Shown here: positions 1 to 9,725 of the stretch, piece after piece
Position numbering within the stretch: position 1 is the stretch's first letter
How the letters are laid out: each line of letters starts with the position of its first letter
Assembly: GCA_016708845.1 (NCBI GenBank)
Contig: JADJFB010000003.1
Coordinates: forward strand, 203,342-267,341
Reading direction: 5' to 3'
Length of the DNA stretch: 64,000 nt
Origin: Bacteroidota bacterium
GTDB lineage: Bacteria; Bacteroidota; Bacteroidia; B-17B0; Aurantibacillaceae
Translations under genes and position numbers: made by a program
The notes under the pieces: generated by a model
Seen by the model: only the letters and a program-made list of their open reading frames with translations
The model's database searches: none
What the model was told of the DNA's origin: nothing

Positions 1-130
1 TGTGGGAGGCGGTATTGATAGTGTTTTAAAAGTAAAAACCATTTTGCAAACTAATCCTGATTATTTAGTGATTGGCAATGCCCTTGAAAAACGTCCTGAA
101 TTATTAATAGACATAAATAAGTTATTTTAA
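1..130 (+). CDS. Geranylgeranylglyceryl phosphate synthase-like protein, C-terminal end (partial)
   Basis: Only the last 42 codons are present; the gene starts before the window and ends at TAA 128-130. The peptide reads VGGGIDSVLKVKTI then DYLVIGNALEKR. The GGGI phosphate-binding loop followed by a D-x-x-V-x-GNA-x-E segment is what the GGGP synthase / PcrB family (TIM barrel, prenyl transfer to glycerol-1-phosphate) shows at its C-terminus. The stop shares one base with the ATG of the next gene, so the two are probably co-transcribed. The assignment rests on a short fragment. Confidence 0.6.
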   Translation, partial: VGGGIDSVLKVKTILQTNPDYLVIGNALEKRPELLIDINKLF

Positions 131-759
131 TGAAGTTAGTAGTGATTACACAATCGCAAAAAAGCGACACCGAAATTCTAGCCATCATTCAAATGTTTGA
201 AGCTGGATTAGAAACTTTACATGTACGTAAAAACAGATTTTCGACAAAAGAGTTAGATGATTATATTAAAGAAATACCTGCTCACTTTCATAACCGTATT
301 ATTATTCACTCTCACCACAAATTAGCTCTTAAATATGACTTAAAAGGGTTTCATTTCACCTCTACTCATCTTAAACACAACATTAAATTATGGTGGAATA
401 CAAAAATGACTTACCTAAGAAAGCCTCATTTGGTGAAGTCTATTTCTTACAAACGAATTGCCGAACTACATCAAGAACAAAAAGTAAAAACAGATTATTG
501 CTTTCTTGGAACCATGTTACATAATATTTCAGGAGAATTGTATAGTGGTTTTATCCAGAAACAGTAACAGCTGCCATTGAAAAATCAGGTAAAAAATATA
601 TGCCAGAGGTGGTGTAAATGAAAAAGTGCTGAGTTAGCATATAAATTAGGCTTTCATGGCATTGCTCTTTATGGCCATTTATGGAAAAGCACTTCACCTT
701 TCGAAAAATATATTGCCTTTGTAAGGTACTGTAAAGAAAAAAATATTCCCATAGAATAA
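130..759 (+). CDS. Thiamine phosphate synthase/TenI-like protein (frameshifted)
   Basis: The first 145 codons (130-567) give a TIM-barrel-like start MKLVVITQSQ, then GLETLHVRKN and IIIHSHHKLALKYDLKGFHF, matching the ThiE/TenI superfamily (thiazole phosphate + HMP-PP to thiamine phosphate, or the TenI relative). The family sequence continues in other frames: PETVTAAIEKSGKKY, then ARGGVNEKVLELAYKLGFHG and ALYGHLWKSTSPFEKYIAFV, to a TAA at 757-759. This requires slips near 550, 600 and 625. It overlaps the upstream stop by 1 nt and the pnuC start by 1 nt. Residues typical of full ThiE are only partly visible, so this may be a diverged TenI-like paralogue and not the pathway enzyme. Role in thiamine salvage is inferred from the fold and the transporter and kinase that follow. 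Confidence 0.65.
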
Positions 760-1304
760 TGGCATTTTGGGATTGGATAGCTTTATTAACAGGAATTGCA
801 GGTGTTTTACTAACTATCTTTCAAAGTATTTGGTGCTTTAATGGCGCTTATATCAGTAGTTATTTCGGGCACAGCCTTTTACAATCAACGTTTATTTGGA
901 GATTTCGGTTTACAAATTTTTTATTTCATTAGCGGAATATATGGTTGGCTGTATTGGAATAAAAAGAAGGGTAAAGTATTTACAGTAACCAAAATGCCCT
1001 CAAAACATTATGCTCCAATAATATTATCAATCATCATACAAGCCATCGTTTATTATTACCTTTTACATTATTTTAAGTCCGACCAAATTTTAATGGATGC
1101 CATATTGACTTCGTGCAGTTTTACTTGTACATTTATGATGGCTAAAAAGTGGGTTGAAAATTGGATGCTGTGGATTATTATTGATGCAGCATGTTTTTAT
1201 ACATCATCAAAGATTTACCTACTTATGCCCTGCTCTATGGATTTTTTAGTTTAATGGCCTATTATGGATTTTACTCATGGAAAAAGCAACTGATCAAAGA
1301 ATAA
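759..1304 (+). CDS. pnuC: PnuC-family vitamin transporter (frameshifted)
   Basis: Translation from ATG 759 gives MAFWDWIALLTGIAGVLLTI, then after a one-base loss near 838 MALISVVISGTAFYNQRLFG and a YGWLYWNKKKGK loop. After a second slip near 1208 it ends KDLPTYALLYGFFSLMAYYG, YSWKKQLIKE, stop 1302-1304. The WxxKP/FYNQRLFGD and YGWLYW signatures and about seven hydrophobic segments fit the PnuC facilitators, which import nicotinamide riboside (or thiamine for PnuT). The kinase that overlaps its 3' end traps the substrate by phosphorylation. The ThiE-like neighbour leaves open a thiamine substrate, but the NadR-type kinase favours nicotinamide riboside. Confidence 0.8.
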
Positions 1305-1814
1305 AAAGGATAGTAATTGTTGGTCCTGAAAGTACAGGTAAAACTGTTTTATGCGAACAACTAGCAAAGCACTATAATACAGTGTTTGTTCCAGAGTATG
1401 CCAGAACCTATTTTGAAGAACACGACATTGATAATTACAATACTTCTGATTTAGAAATCATAGCAAAAAACAATTAGAGTTAGAAAAGAATACGCCAAAA
1501 GCTAACCGTTTTTATTCTACGACACATCCTTAATCACCATCAAAATTTGGAGTACCCATAAATTCAACAAAGTACCGGATTTTATAAGTAAGTCGATTAA
1601 GGATAATGATTATGACTTAACCTTAATAACCAATAATGATGTGCCTTGGATTGCCGATCCACAAAGAAGAAATGAAGATTTAAGAGAACATTTATTCAAA
1701 TGGAATAAACATGAACTTCAAAAATTAGATGTTGATTATAAAATCATTAAAGGCATTGGAGAAGAGCGTTTAAAAAATACAATTCAATTAATTGAAGAAG
1801 CTTTTAAAGCTTAA
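1277..1814 (+). CDS. NadR-like ATPase / ribosylnicotinamide kinase (frameshifted)
   Basis: The N-terminus has a Walker A loop (IVGPESTGKTVLCEQLAKHY) followed by VFVPEYARTYFEE, diagnostic of the NadR-type nucleoside kinase domain (AAA_28). The frame slips near 1470 and 1505, after which FLFYDTSLITIKIWS, NDVPWIADPQRRNE and DVDYKIIKGIGEERLKNTIQ continue to a stop at 1812-1814. About 178 residues, so kinase domain only, without the NMN adenylyltransferase part of full NadR. It overlaps pnuC by 28 nt. Expected role: ATP-dependent phosphorylation of nicotinamide riboside entering through PnuC. The stop overlaps the stop of the convergent hydrolase gene within a shared TTAA. Confidence 0.75.
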
Positions 1815-2578
1815 ACAATAAATTCCATCACACAATTAAAAAAAGCTTCTGGCTGTTCGGCATGAACCCAATGCCCGCTATTAGCAATTGTCTTTAACTG
1901 ATAATCAGAAAAACGGTTAGAGATATCTTGTTCATCCTCATCGGAAATATAATTTGATTTCTCGCCTCTTATAAACAATGTCGCTGTATCACTTTTAAAA
2001 TCAGGAACTCTCACACCAATGTTATTATATTCTGCAGTAATTACTTTTAAATTAAAACGCCAAGCCATTTGCTTTGTTTCATCTTCGCGCCAATAAATAT
2101 TTTTTAACAAAAACTGCTTGGTTCCAAAATCTGAAATATATTGTCCTAAAATATTTTCAGCTTCTTTGCGTGTATTTATCTCTGTAAAATCTATAGCATT
2201 TAATGCTTTTAAAACAGAATCGTGATGAGGCTCATAAGCTCTTGGAGCAATGTCGGCTACTATTATTTTTGTACTACTTGTGAATACATCTGTTCAAAGA
2301 ACATTACAGTTTTTCCTCCCATACTATGTCCTAAAAGAATCACATTTTCTAATTGATGTGTTTCAATAAATTCTTTTAAATCCATTGCCATCACATGGTA
2401 ATCCCATGCATTATCATGATGTGATAATCCATGATTACGCTGATCGACCGTAAAAACTCTGAATCCATTTTCTCCAAACCGTTTGGCTAATGTATTCCAA
2501 TTATCGCTTTGCCCAAATAAACCCTGTAATATAATTAGTGGCTGCCCTGTTCCAAATTCTCTGTATGCTAGTTTCTAT
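1811..2578 (-). CDS. Alpha/beta hydrolase, YbfF-type esterase (one frameshift)
   Basis: Reading the minus strand gives LAYREFGTGQPLIILQGLFG, then DNWNTLAKRFGENGFRVFTV, the nucleophile elbow GHSMGGK, and after a slip in the A5 run at 2266-2270, VADIAPRAYEPHH and NSGHWVHAEQPEAFF with the catalytic His. This is the layout of the roughly 255-residue alpha/beta-fold acyl-CoA esterases. The true start codon is not clear: the first codons lie against an intergenic repeat-like sequence at 2582-2614, and no ATG stands in the right frame. The substrate cannot be told from the sequence. Confidence 0.75.
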
Positions 2579-2581
2579 ATA

Positions 2582-2616
2582 CCTCACCCCAACTCTCTCC
2601 TTCAAAGAGGGGAGTA
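2582..2616. repeat. Intergenic repeat-like sequence (CCCCAACTCTCTCC type)
   Basis: The segment contains CTCACCCCAACTCTCTCC followed by TTCAAAGAGGGGAG. It is pyrimidine-rich then purine-rich and sits precisely between the hydrolase start and the cinA stop. This kind of sequence recurs between genes in many bacterial genomes, but only one copy is seen in this window. It can form a weak hairpin (CCCC/GGGG). Confidence 0.35.
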
Positions 2617-2626
2617 TGGATTTATT

Positions 2627-3888
2627 TTAGTCTTCAATTTTTAAAATTAATTTACGTAACATATTCATGGCTGTATTAGCTGTCATTTGAATATTGCGTT
2701 GTCTATTATGTCCAAATACAAATTGTTTTGGAACAATTCTATCTCCATAAGCTACTGCTATCCAAGTAGTACCAACTGGTTTTTCGTCTGTTCCGCCACC
2801 TGGTCCAGCAATACCTGAAACTGCAATGGCCACATCTGCCTTAAAGGTATTTAATGTTTCTTTCGCCATTGCCATCACACACTCTTTACTGACAGCCCCA
2901 TTCTTTTCAAAAATAGCATTACCAACTTTCAATAAATTGTGTTTAAACTCATTATGATAAGGAACAATACATCCATTGTAATAATTAGAACTCCCAGCTA
3001 CACTCGTAATTAAATGAGAAATATAACCACCCGTACAACTTTCTGCTAATCCTAATTTCAAACCTTTTTCCAATAATAACTGCCCTAATATGTCTTCAAT
3101 TTTAGGTTGAGCTTTGCCATATTCTTCGTAACCATAAATAAATTTCTCTATCAAAGGCTTCACCTTTTCTATTTGAGATTCTATTTTGTGATGTAGTTTT
3201 AACTCATCAAATCCTTTACTACTTAATCTCAATCGAACCATTCCTGGTGAAGGTAAATAGGCTAATCCAATCTCTTTTCAGTTAAACTATCTTCCCAATC
3301 ACTAATTAAATCAGCTAAATCACTTTCTCCAATCCTTGCGTTAAAATAGTTTTATGAAAATAAAAGGTAATTTAAATCTTCTTTTTATTTCAGGAATCAC
3401 ATTATCAGTTACCATAGCCTGCATCTCGTAAGGCACCCTGGCATAGAAACAAAAATAGTATTACTTTTTTCCATCCACATTCCTGGAGCTGTTCCATTTT
3501 TATTTCTAATCACCAAACAACTTTTAGGTACTTCGGCTTGCTTTCTATTAATTTCTGAAACTTCCTTATTTCGCTTCGAAAAAAATCCTGTAACATCTTT
3601 TAACACAATTTCATCTGTCACTAATTCAGTTTCAAAGTACTCGCAAAAGGTAGATTTTGTAATATCATCCTTTGTTGGACCAAGTCCGCCAGTTATTAAA
3701 ACAATATCTGCACGTTTACTTGCATCCTCAAACGCCTTTAAAATAGCCGTTTTTTCATCGGCCACCGAACTCATGTGCACAACACTTACGCCAATTAAAT
3801 TAAGTTCCTGAGCCATCCAAACAGCATTTGTGTTGGTAATTTGACCAATTAATATTTCGTTACCTATTGTTAAAAGTTCTGCATTCAT
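2627..3888 (-). CDS. cinA: CinA competence/damage-inducible family protein (frameshifted)
   Basis: The N-terminal MoCF-like domain starts MNAELLTIGNEILIGQITNT at 3888 and contains LITGGLGPTKDDITK and NRKQAEVPKSCLVIRNKNGT. The frame breaks after MPG near 3440; the family sequence VPYEMQAMVTDNVIPEIKRR, then GESDLADLISDWEDS and LAYLPSPGMVRLRLSS, bridges two or three more slips between 3275 and 3345. The C-terminal PncC-type domain (2627-3241) has GLAESCTGGYISHLITSVAG and AVSGIAGPGGGTDEKPVGT, typical of nicotinamide mononucleotide amidases. Total about 415 residues, the normal length. Function: NMN deamidation / pyridine nucleotide cycling; the competence role is historical. Confidence 0.85.
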
Positions 3889-3986
3889 AGTATATTTGGC
3901 AATATATTTGTAAAACCACTGTAAATTTAAATATTAAGAGATAGTTCTCTTTTAAAAGCGTAAATACTTATTAAAAAATATCCATT

Positions 3987-4766
3987 ATGAAAACTAAATT
4001 AATCTTAATAACAACACTAGTTACTGTAAGTTTAACGTCAAAGTCACAAAACTGGGGTAATATTATAAAAGATGCGGCTATCACAAATTCAACTTGTAAT
4101 TGATAAAGCAACGGCTATTGTTACAGGAACTCCCAAAGCACCAGCTTTAACAAATGATGAAGTGATTAATGGCTTAAAGGAAGCTTTAAATGTTGGGACA
4201 AACAACTCTTCTAATTTAGCTTCAAAAGCAGATGGCTTTCTTAAAAACCCTGCTATCTTTATTCCTTGGCCGCAAGAAGCGAAAGATATGCGTGCCAAAT
4301 TAATTAAAATGGGAATGCAGAAAAAGTAACAGAATTCGAGACTTCATTAAATAGAGCGGCGGAAGAAGCAGCAAAAAAATCGGTTCCTGTATTTAAAGAT
4401 GCTATTACTGGAATGAGTATTGGCGATGGTTTTGCTATCTTAAACGGTGGTGATACTGCAGCAACTCACTACTTGAGAGAAAAAACATACGCTCCATTGA
4501 AAGAAAAATTTATGCCAACCATTAAAGAAGCAGTGACTAAAGCTAAAGTAGCAAGTTATTGGAAACCTTTAGCGACTGCTTATAATAAATTGCCTGTGTT
4601 AAAACAAAATCAAATTTAGATGATTACGTTTGTAATAAAGCAATTAATGGTTTGATGACTTTAATAAAGATGAAGAAGCAAAAATCAGAAAAGACCCAAT
4701 GGCGCAAGTAACAGACCTTTTGAAAAAGTATTTGGTGCTAAAAATAAACTTCGACAAGTTCAGTAA
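3987..4766 (+). CDS. DUF4197 domain secreted protein (frameshifted)
   Basis: ATG 3987 begins a signal peptide MKTKLILITTLVTVSLTSKS followed by QNWGNIIKDA. The DUF4197 body is spread over several frames: LTNDEVINGLKEALNVGTN, SNLASKADGFLKNPAIFIPW, GDTAATHYLREKTYAPLKEK, then LDDYVCNKAINGLM and KIRKDPMAQVTDLLKK, ending at TAA 4764-4766. Slips lie near 4075, 4325, 4618, 4664 and 4727, the densest cluster in the window. DUF4197 proteins are periplasmic helical proteins of unknown function, common in Bacteroidota and Proteobacteria. The last codons (CTTCGACAAGTTCAG) look like part of a dispersed intergenic repeat that the frame runs into. Confidence 0.75.
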
Positions 4767-4778
4767 ACCTTAAAATAA

Positions 4779-4813
4779 AAGAAGCCATCAACTATCAAGT
4801 GATGGCTTCTTTT
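4779..4813 (+). terminator. Intrinsic terminator between converging genes
   Basis: Arms AAGAAGCCATCA (4779-4790) and TGATGGCTTCTT (4800-4811) are perfectly complementary around a 9-nt loop and are followed by T-rich sequence. It ends the DUF4197 gene on the plus strand. On the other strand it lies just beyond the DUF523 stop, so it can act in both directions. Confidence 0.75.
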
Positions 4814-5435
4814 ATTTTACATTAAAATAGTTTTTATACCAATCTATTTCATGATGGTCTTTTGCTTCTTTATTAATAACGTGTGAAGCATCTATTTTTG
4901 AATACAAAATTTCTAAAGAGGCATAATCACGCTGACTAATCACTTTAATACCTGAACGCATTAACTGAGCCGCACAAACTCCTGCACCAATCTGATAAAC
5001 TTTATTTTCAGCAAATCGATTTCCGCTGTAAATAACCTGACTACCACAAGCCGCACTTACATCCATCATCACTGCTAACTCAACATTTTCGGTTCTAGCA
5101 ATTTCCAACATTTTTTCGGAAGCTTTAATCATTCCTTCTGACCAATCAATGCCTGAATCAGATAATACTTTAGCATTCCCTTCCAATACATCTAAACCAG
5201 TTCCACCATGTATATCACACATTTCTCGTGGAGAACCAAATGAATATTCCTCTGGACAAAATTTCACTAATTTTATGGTATGATAATTTAATAACTTTAG
5301 GACAGTTGGGTATTCTCCGTTAGCTGTTCCATCATAGCCACAAAGGATTCCCGTTAAACATGAGATTACTAATACACGCAATGGATTTTCTGCAGTGGGA
5401 GTTCTTAAAGTCTTAAGATAATTAATATCTGTCAT
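4812..5435 (-). CDS. DUF523 family protein, TudS-like Fe-S desulfurase
   Basis: 207 residues. The family cysteines are all present: VISCLTGILCGYDG near residues 24-37, KFCPEE near 59, and DVSAACGSQVIYSG near 127. DUF523 members related to the thiouracil desulfurase TudS hold a [4Fe-4S] cluster with three such cysteines and remove sulfur from thiolated substrates. The match to the DUF523 pattern is strong. The desulfurase activity is inferred from the family and not shown here. The gene stands alone, convergent with DUF4197 and divergent from nth, and has no frameshift. The last 15 or so codons overlap the shared terminator. Confidence 0.75.
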   Translation of the reverse strand: MTDINYLKTLRTPTAENPLRVLVISCLTGILCGYDGTANGEYPTVLKLLNYHTIKLVKFCPEEYSFGSPREMCDIHGGTGLDVLEGNAKVLSDSGIDWSEGMIKASEKMLEIARTENVELAVMMDVSAACGSQVIYSGNRFAENKVYQIGAGVCAAQLMRSGIKVISQRDYASLEILYSKIDASHVINKEAKDHHEIDWYKNYFNVK

Positions 5436-5508
5436 AATTATTCATTTAAATATTTAGGTGCATTTAATCATCTAAATTAAATTTGCATCTTTATACAAAT
5501 TTAAACAA

Positions 5509-6145
5509 ATGACATTAAAAGAGCGTTACGACGGCGTTATTAATTATTTTAAAACGAATGTGCCCATTGCTGAAACCGAATTGCAGTATAGTAACCCCTA
5601 CGAATTGATAGTCGCGGTAATCCTATCAGCTCAATGCACTGATAAACGTATTAATCAAGTGACGCCGAAATTATTTAGAGATTATCCAAATGCGGAAGCT
5701 TTAGCATCAGCAAGTTCAGATACTATATTCAATTACATAAGAAGCGTTAGTTATCCTAATAACAAAGCCAAGCATTTGGTAAATATGGCTAACATGCTTT
5801 TAAAAGATTTTAATGGCGTTATTCCGAGTGATATAGATGAATTAGTAAAATTACCAGGTGTTGGACGTAAAACAGCGAATGTTGTAGCATCTGTTATTTA
5901 TGATAAACCTGCAATGGCAGTTGATACTCATGTGTTTAGAGTTTCTAATAGATTAGGATTAACAAAAGCTAAAACGCCTTTACAAAGCGAACAACAATTA
6001 ATAAAATACATTCCCGAACAATATGTGGCAACGGCTCATCATTGGCTTATACTGCATGGCAGATATACTTGCCTAGCAAGAACACCAAAATGTGAAATTT
6101 GTCCCTTAACCGAATTGTGTCTTTATTTTAAAACAAAAACGATAA
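5509..6145 (+). CDS. nth: Endonuclease III (frame left open into bcp)
   Basis: DNA glycosylase/AP lyase of base-excision repair. Visible: AVILSAQCTDKRINQVTP near residue 37, the helix-hairpin-helix LPGVGRKTANVVASV with the catalytic Lys, AVDTHVFRVSNRLGL with the catalytic Asp, and the C-terminal Fe-S ligands in CLARTPKCEICPLTELC (spacing 6-2-5). The family normally ends about 5 residues after the last Cys. Here the frame stays open through 6213 into the peroxiredoxin. If the A4 run in TTTTAAAACAAAAACG were A3, the protein would end KQKR at TAA 6143-6145, which I take as the likelier end. The alternative, a genuine Nth-Bcp fusion, is discussed as a finding. Confidence 0.9.
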
Positions 6146-6213
6146 ACAATAGTGCTCCTCATTCGTTATCAAATAAGAAAGTCACTTTAAAAAACGATAT
6201 ACCAAAATTAGTT

Positions 6214-6886
6214 ATGGCAACAAAAAAAATTACGACATCGGCAAGTTCAGCTGCAAAAAAATCAGCTTCTAAAAAGTTAGCGGTAAAAAAGACAGTAACA
6301 AAAGCTAGTACTAAAGCTTCAATAAAACCTGCAGCAAAAAAAACAGTTATTAAAAAGGTTGCAGTAAAGAAATCCCCAGCCATTGTTAAAAAAACGGCAG
6401 AAGTAAAACAAACAAAGTTTGTGGCACATAGTACTTCTTTAAAAACGGGAGATAAAGCTCCAGTATTTAAAGCAAAAGATCAAAATGGAAAATTAATTTC
6501 TTCAACAGATTTAAAAGGCAAAAACATTGTTCTTTATTTTTATCCCAAGGATAATACTCCCGGATGTACTATGGAAGCATGTAGTTTTAAGAGACGAGCA
6601 TCAATATCTAAGTAAGAAAAATTTTGTGGTATTAGGTGTAAGTGCAGATGACGAAAAAATGCATAAAAAATTTGCTACGAAATACGATTTACCATTCTCC
6701 TTATTAGCAGATACGGATATGAATATTATTAAAGCTTATGACGTTTGGGGAACTAAACAGTTTATGGGAAGAATTTATGATGGAATCATTAGAACTACTT
6801 TTATCATCAACGAAAAAGGCATAATTGCTCATGTGATTACAGATGTAAAGACAAAAGAACATGGTAAGCAGATTTTAGATTTATAA
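6214..6886 (+). CDS. bcp: Peroxiredoxin (Bcp/thiol peroxidase) with Lys/Ala-rich N-terminal tail (one frameshift)
   Basis: The catalytic part has LKTGDKAPVFKAKDQNGKLI, NIVLYFYPKDNTPGCTMEAC (peroxidatic Cys in PGCT, partner Cys five residues on), then after a slip near 6590 RDEHQYLSKKNFVVLGVSAD and a C-terminus ending GKQILDL. It reduces hydroperoxides using thioredoxin. Before this domain come about 70 residues rich in Lys, Ala, Thr and Ser (MATKKITTSASSAAKKSASK and onward), like the tail of histone H1 or bacterial AlgP/Hc1 proteins. ATG 6214 is chosen as the start because the segment from the nth stop to here has no family match. The tail may bind DNA or RNA; that is inference. Confidence 0.85.
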
Positions 6887-6907
6887 AATATAACTATTCA
6901 TAATAAA

Positions 6908-6940
6908 AAAGCGCTAGAAAATAACTAGCGCTTTATTTTT
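6908..6940. terminator. Bidirectional intrinsic terminator
   Basis: Arms AAAGCGCTAG (6908-6917) and CTAGCGCTTT (6925-6934) flank a 7-nt loop, with T-runs on both strands. It ends bcp on the plus strand and overlaps the last codons and stop of the convergent PD40 gene. Confidence 0.75.
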
Positions 6941-9009
6941 GAAGAAGTCAATATTACTTCCAACAAATACTCCCATCTTTTCTAGATCTTCTAGATAAAT
7001 TCTTTTGCCATTGTACAATACTGTAACAAATGCATCTTTTTGACCTTTTAACACTACCTTTTTATTGTGTTCGTATGCTTCCTTGAGTGTTTTAAATTCA
7101 CCACCAATGGTGATACGTGTAATACCATCATCTAACAATAAATTTTCTACAGCACCTAATCCTTTTAAATGAGCATAGGTGTAATTTTTTGGTATTTTAT
7201 AGGCAGCAATTTGCACTTTAAACAATAATCCTTCGGCAGTAATATCACCATACTTTTCGCTGTAGTCTTTAATTTTTTGCTGCAATTGATTATTAGGTAC
7301 AAAATCATCTTTTTTAACAACGGGTTCTTTCACAGGTTTAACAGGTGTTACCACTGCAACAACTGTATCTTTAATAATGGGAGCTGCAACAGAAACTGGT
7401 TTTAATGTGTCTGCAAAATTAAAGTTAATATCAAACAATTTTTCATCATAACCTTCTAAGGATGTGGTATTAATATCTAACGTTTTGTAAGGATATGATT
7501 TGTACTTATACGTCAATTTAAACATACCACCCGATGGCAAAGACACTAAATAATTTCCTGTTGCAGAGCTGCTTCCAAACTCTCCTAATTTTTTATTGTT
7601 TTGATCAACAATTTCTACTAAAACAGACGCTGCTATAGGCATACCTTCTGCCATAATTTTACCTTTTACAATATAAATAGAAGGCTTTTTACCTACATAA
7701 CCAGGGTAAACAGTATAAATATCTTTCAATCCTTCTCCCCCACTCTTACCTGAAGCATAGTAACCTCTATCTCCATTAGCCGATAACACATAATAAATGT
7801 CATCATCCGTTGTATTAATTGGATAGCCTAAATTAATTGGCTTACTAAAAGTTGAATCTTTCCAATTTAAACGAGACTGAAAAATATCATAACCTCCCAT
7901 GCTATTTTTTCCTTTAGAGCTATAAAATAGAGTAACTCCATCAGGATGTATAAATGGTGCGTCATCATCTAACGCTGTATTAATACTATCACCTAAGTTA
8001 ACTACATTACCCCATGTACTGTCGGGTAATAAAGTAGCACGATAAATATCTTTTCCTCCAAAACCTCCGCCACGCTCGCTACTAAAATATAAATACTTTC
8101 CATTAGCAGTCATCGAACAGCTTCCTTCCCAAGAATACGAATTAACTTCTCCTTTTAGTTTTTGTGGTATAGACCATTCGCCACTTAATGAATTACTTAT
8201 GTAAATATCTCCATGATCATCTCCGCTATCTCTATACACAAATAAATAAAAACCATCTGCACTCAAAGCAATAGCCCCATCATGTGAATTAGTATTAACA
8301 TTTTTAATAGGCGAAGGTTTTGTCCACTGACCATCAATTTGAACAGCTTGAAATATATCTTCAAAATAAGTACCATATTTATCCGCTTCTTTAAATTCAT
8401 TTTGCAAACCGCCAATACACTCGGGACCTCTGTATGTGTATATCATAATAGATTCATCGGCAGAAATTACAGGAACATATTCTTCATTTTTAGTATTTAT
8501 AACATTTCCAAAATTGGTAATCTTTGCACTTTTTGGATTAGCATATAACTCTTTACCATTAATACAATATTGTTTCAATTGATTGGCGTTATTTTTAAAC
8601 TCAGGACTCAAGCCTTTTTTAGATAAATATTTATCAAGTAAAACCAAAGCTTCATCAAACTTGTAATTGAAATGATTAGCCCTTGCAAAATCATATTCAA
8701 TATTATCTACTTTTTTATTTTTCTCATAAACTTCGCCCAATAATTTTAAAGCCATTTCATGCTTATCACTTCTATACAAAGCACATTTTCCGTAACAATA
8801 TTTCAAAAACTCTTCTTTAGGATGTGCATTATATAAATTCTCGAATAAAGGAAGCGCCAATAAATAATTGGCATCATCATACATCAACACAGCGCTAGCC
8901 ATGGTGTCTTTTTCTGTTTTCTCCACTTTTTAGTGTTGGTAGTTTGAGAAAAAATATTTACACTCAATGTAAGTAACAAAATAAGAAGGCTGGATTTTTT
9001 AGATAGCAT
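6914..9009 (-). CDS. TPR / PD40 beta-propeller / CRD / SPOR-like envelope protein (one frameshift)
   Basis: Starting at ATG 9009 the signal peptide reads MLSKKSSLLILLLTLSVNIF and SQTTNTKK. A slip near 8928 joins it to a long frame. Domains in order: TPR-like helices (YLLALPLFENLYNAHPKEEF), five PD40/WD40-like blades (e.g. SMTANGKYLYFSSERGGG, FIHPDGVTLFYSSKGKNSMG), a carboxypeptidase-regulatory Ig domain (KIMAEGMPIAASVLVEI), and a C-terminal SPOR-like segment (LFKVQIAAYKIPKN ... GEFKTLKEAYEHNKKV). The N-terminal layout resembles PorE of type IX secretion, but the last domain is SPOR-like and not OmpA-like. A peptidoglycan-linked envelope scaffold role is likely. It is not assigned to a named gene. 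Confidence 0.75.
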
Positions 9010-9084
9010 ATACTTTATATAATAGTTGATTCTAATATACAATAAAAAACACCTTCGTAATCAACAATTTTATAACAAAACAAG

Positions 9085-9708
9085 CTAGTTTAAGATATCT
9101 AAACTGCCCAAGCCTTCTCTTAAAATCACAAGTTCATCTTGGGAACAATCGATAACGGTTGAAGCATATAAATTACCAAAGCCACCGTCAATGACTAAAT
9201 CAACTCGTTTTTCGTACTCCCGATGAATGACTTCTGGATCAGTAAAATAGTCCATAATATCATCTTCTGTATTATGCAAACTTGTGGTAATAATGGGGTT
9301 TCCTAATTCCCTAATAATGGTATTACAAATTGTATTATCTGGAACACGAATACCTACCGTTTTTTTATTTTGTTTTAAAAGCTTAGGTACATTATTATTT
9401 GCCTCTAAAATAAAAGTATATGGACCAGGTAAAGCTTTTTTCATAATTCTGAATAATGAATTTGAAATAGGCCTTGCAAAATTTGATAGGTGACTTAAAT
9501 CGCTACAAACAAATGAAAAGTTAGCTTTTTCGGGTTTAATGTTTTTTAAACGACATAATTTTTCAATGGCTTTTGGTCTCGTTATATCACAGCCAATAGA
9601 ATAAACCGTATCGGTTGGATAAATAATAACACCATCATTTTTCAAACAATCAACAATAAATTGAATGTCTTTTGGATGAGGATTATCATAATTTAAGCGA
9701 ATAAGCAT
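9085..9708 (-). CDS. Sua5/YciO/YrdC family L-threonylcarbamoyladenylate synthase
   Basis: 207 residues with the double-stranded-RNA-like fold signature: GVIIYPTDTVYSIGCDITRP, LKNIKPEKANFSFVCSDLS, ALPGPYTFILEA and TVGIRVPDN near the middle, and DGGFGNLYASTVIDC at the end. Members make threonylcarbamoyl-AMP for the t6A37 tRNA modification. The length and the KNIKPEKAN variant are closer to the YciO-like branch than to TsaC itself, so a second function in RNA binding is possible. It follows the phosphatase gene on the same strand after 17 nt (that gene's stop at 9726), so it may be its downstream partner. Confidence 0.8.
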   Translation of the reverse strand: MLIRLNYDNPHPKDIQFIVDCLKNDGVIIYPTDTVYSIGCDITRPKAIEKLCRLKNIKPEKANFSFVCSDLSHLSNFARPISNSLFRIMKKALPGPYTFILEANNNVPKLLKQNKKTVGIRVPDNTICNTIIRELGNPIITTSLHNTEDDIMDYFTDPEVIHREYEKRVDLVIDGGFGNLYASTVIDCSQDELVILREGLGSLDILN

Positions 9709-9725
9709 AATACAAAGGTACTGAA

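Noticed and set aside
1277..1814. Full NadR (regulator plus adenylyltransferase)
   Set aside because: Only the kinase-type domain is present; there is no helix-turn-helix or HIGH-type nucleotidyltransferase motif.
6159..6383. Minus-strand frame opposite the Lys/Ala tail of bcp
   Set aside because: It is the antisense of a low-complexity AAA/GCT-rich segment and yields a Phe/Ala-rich artefact.
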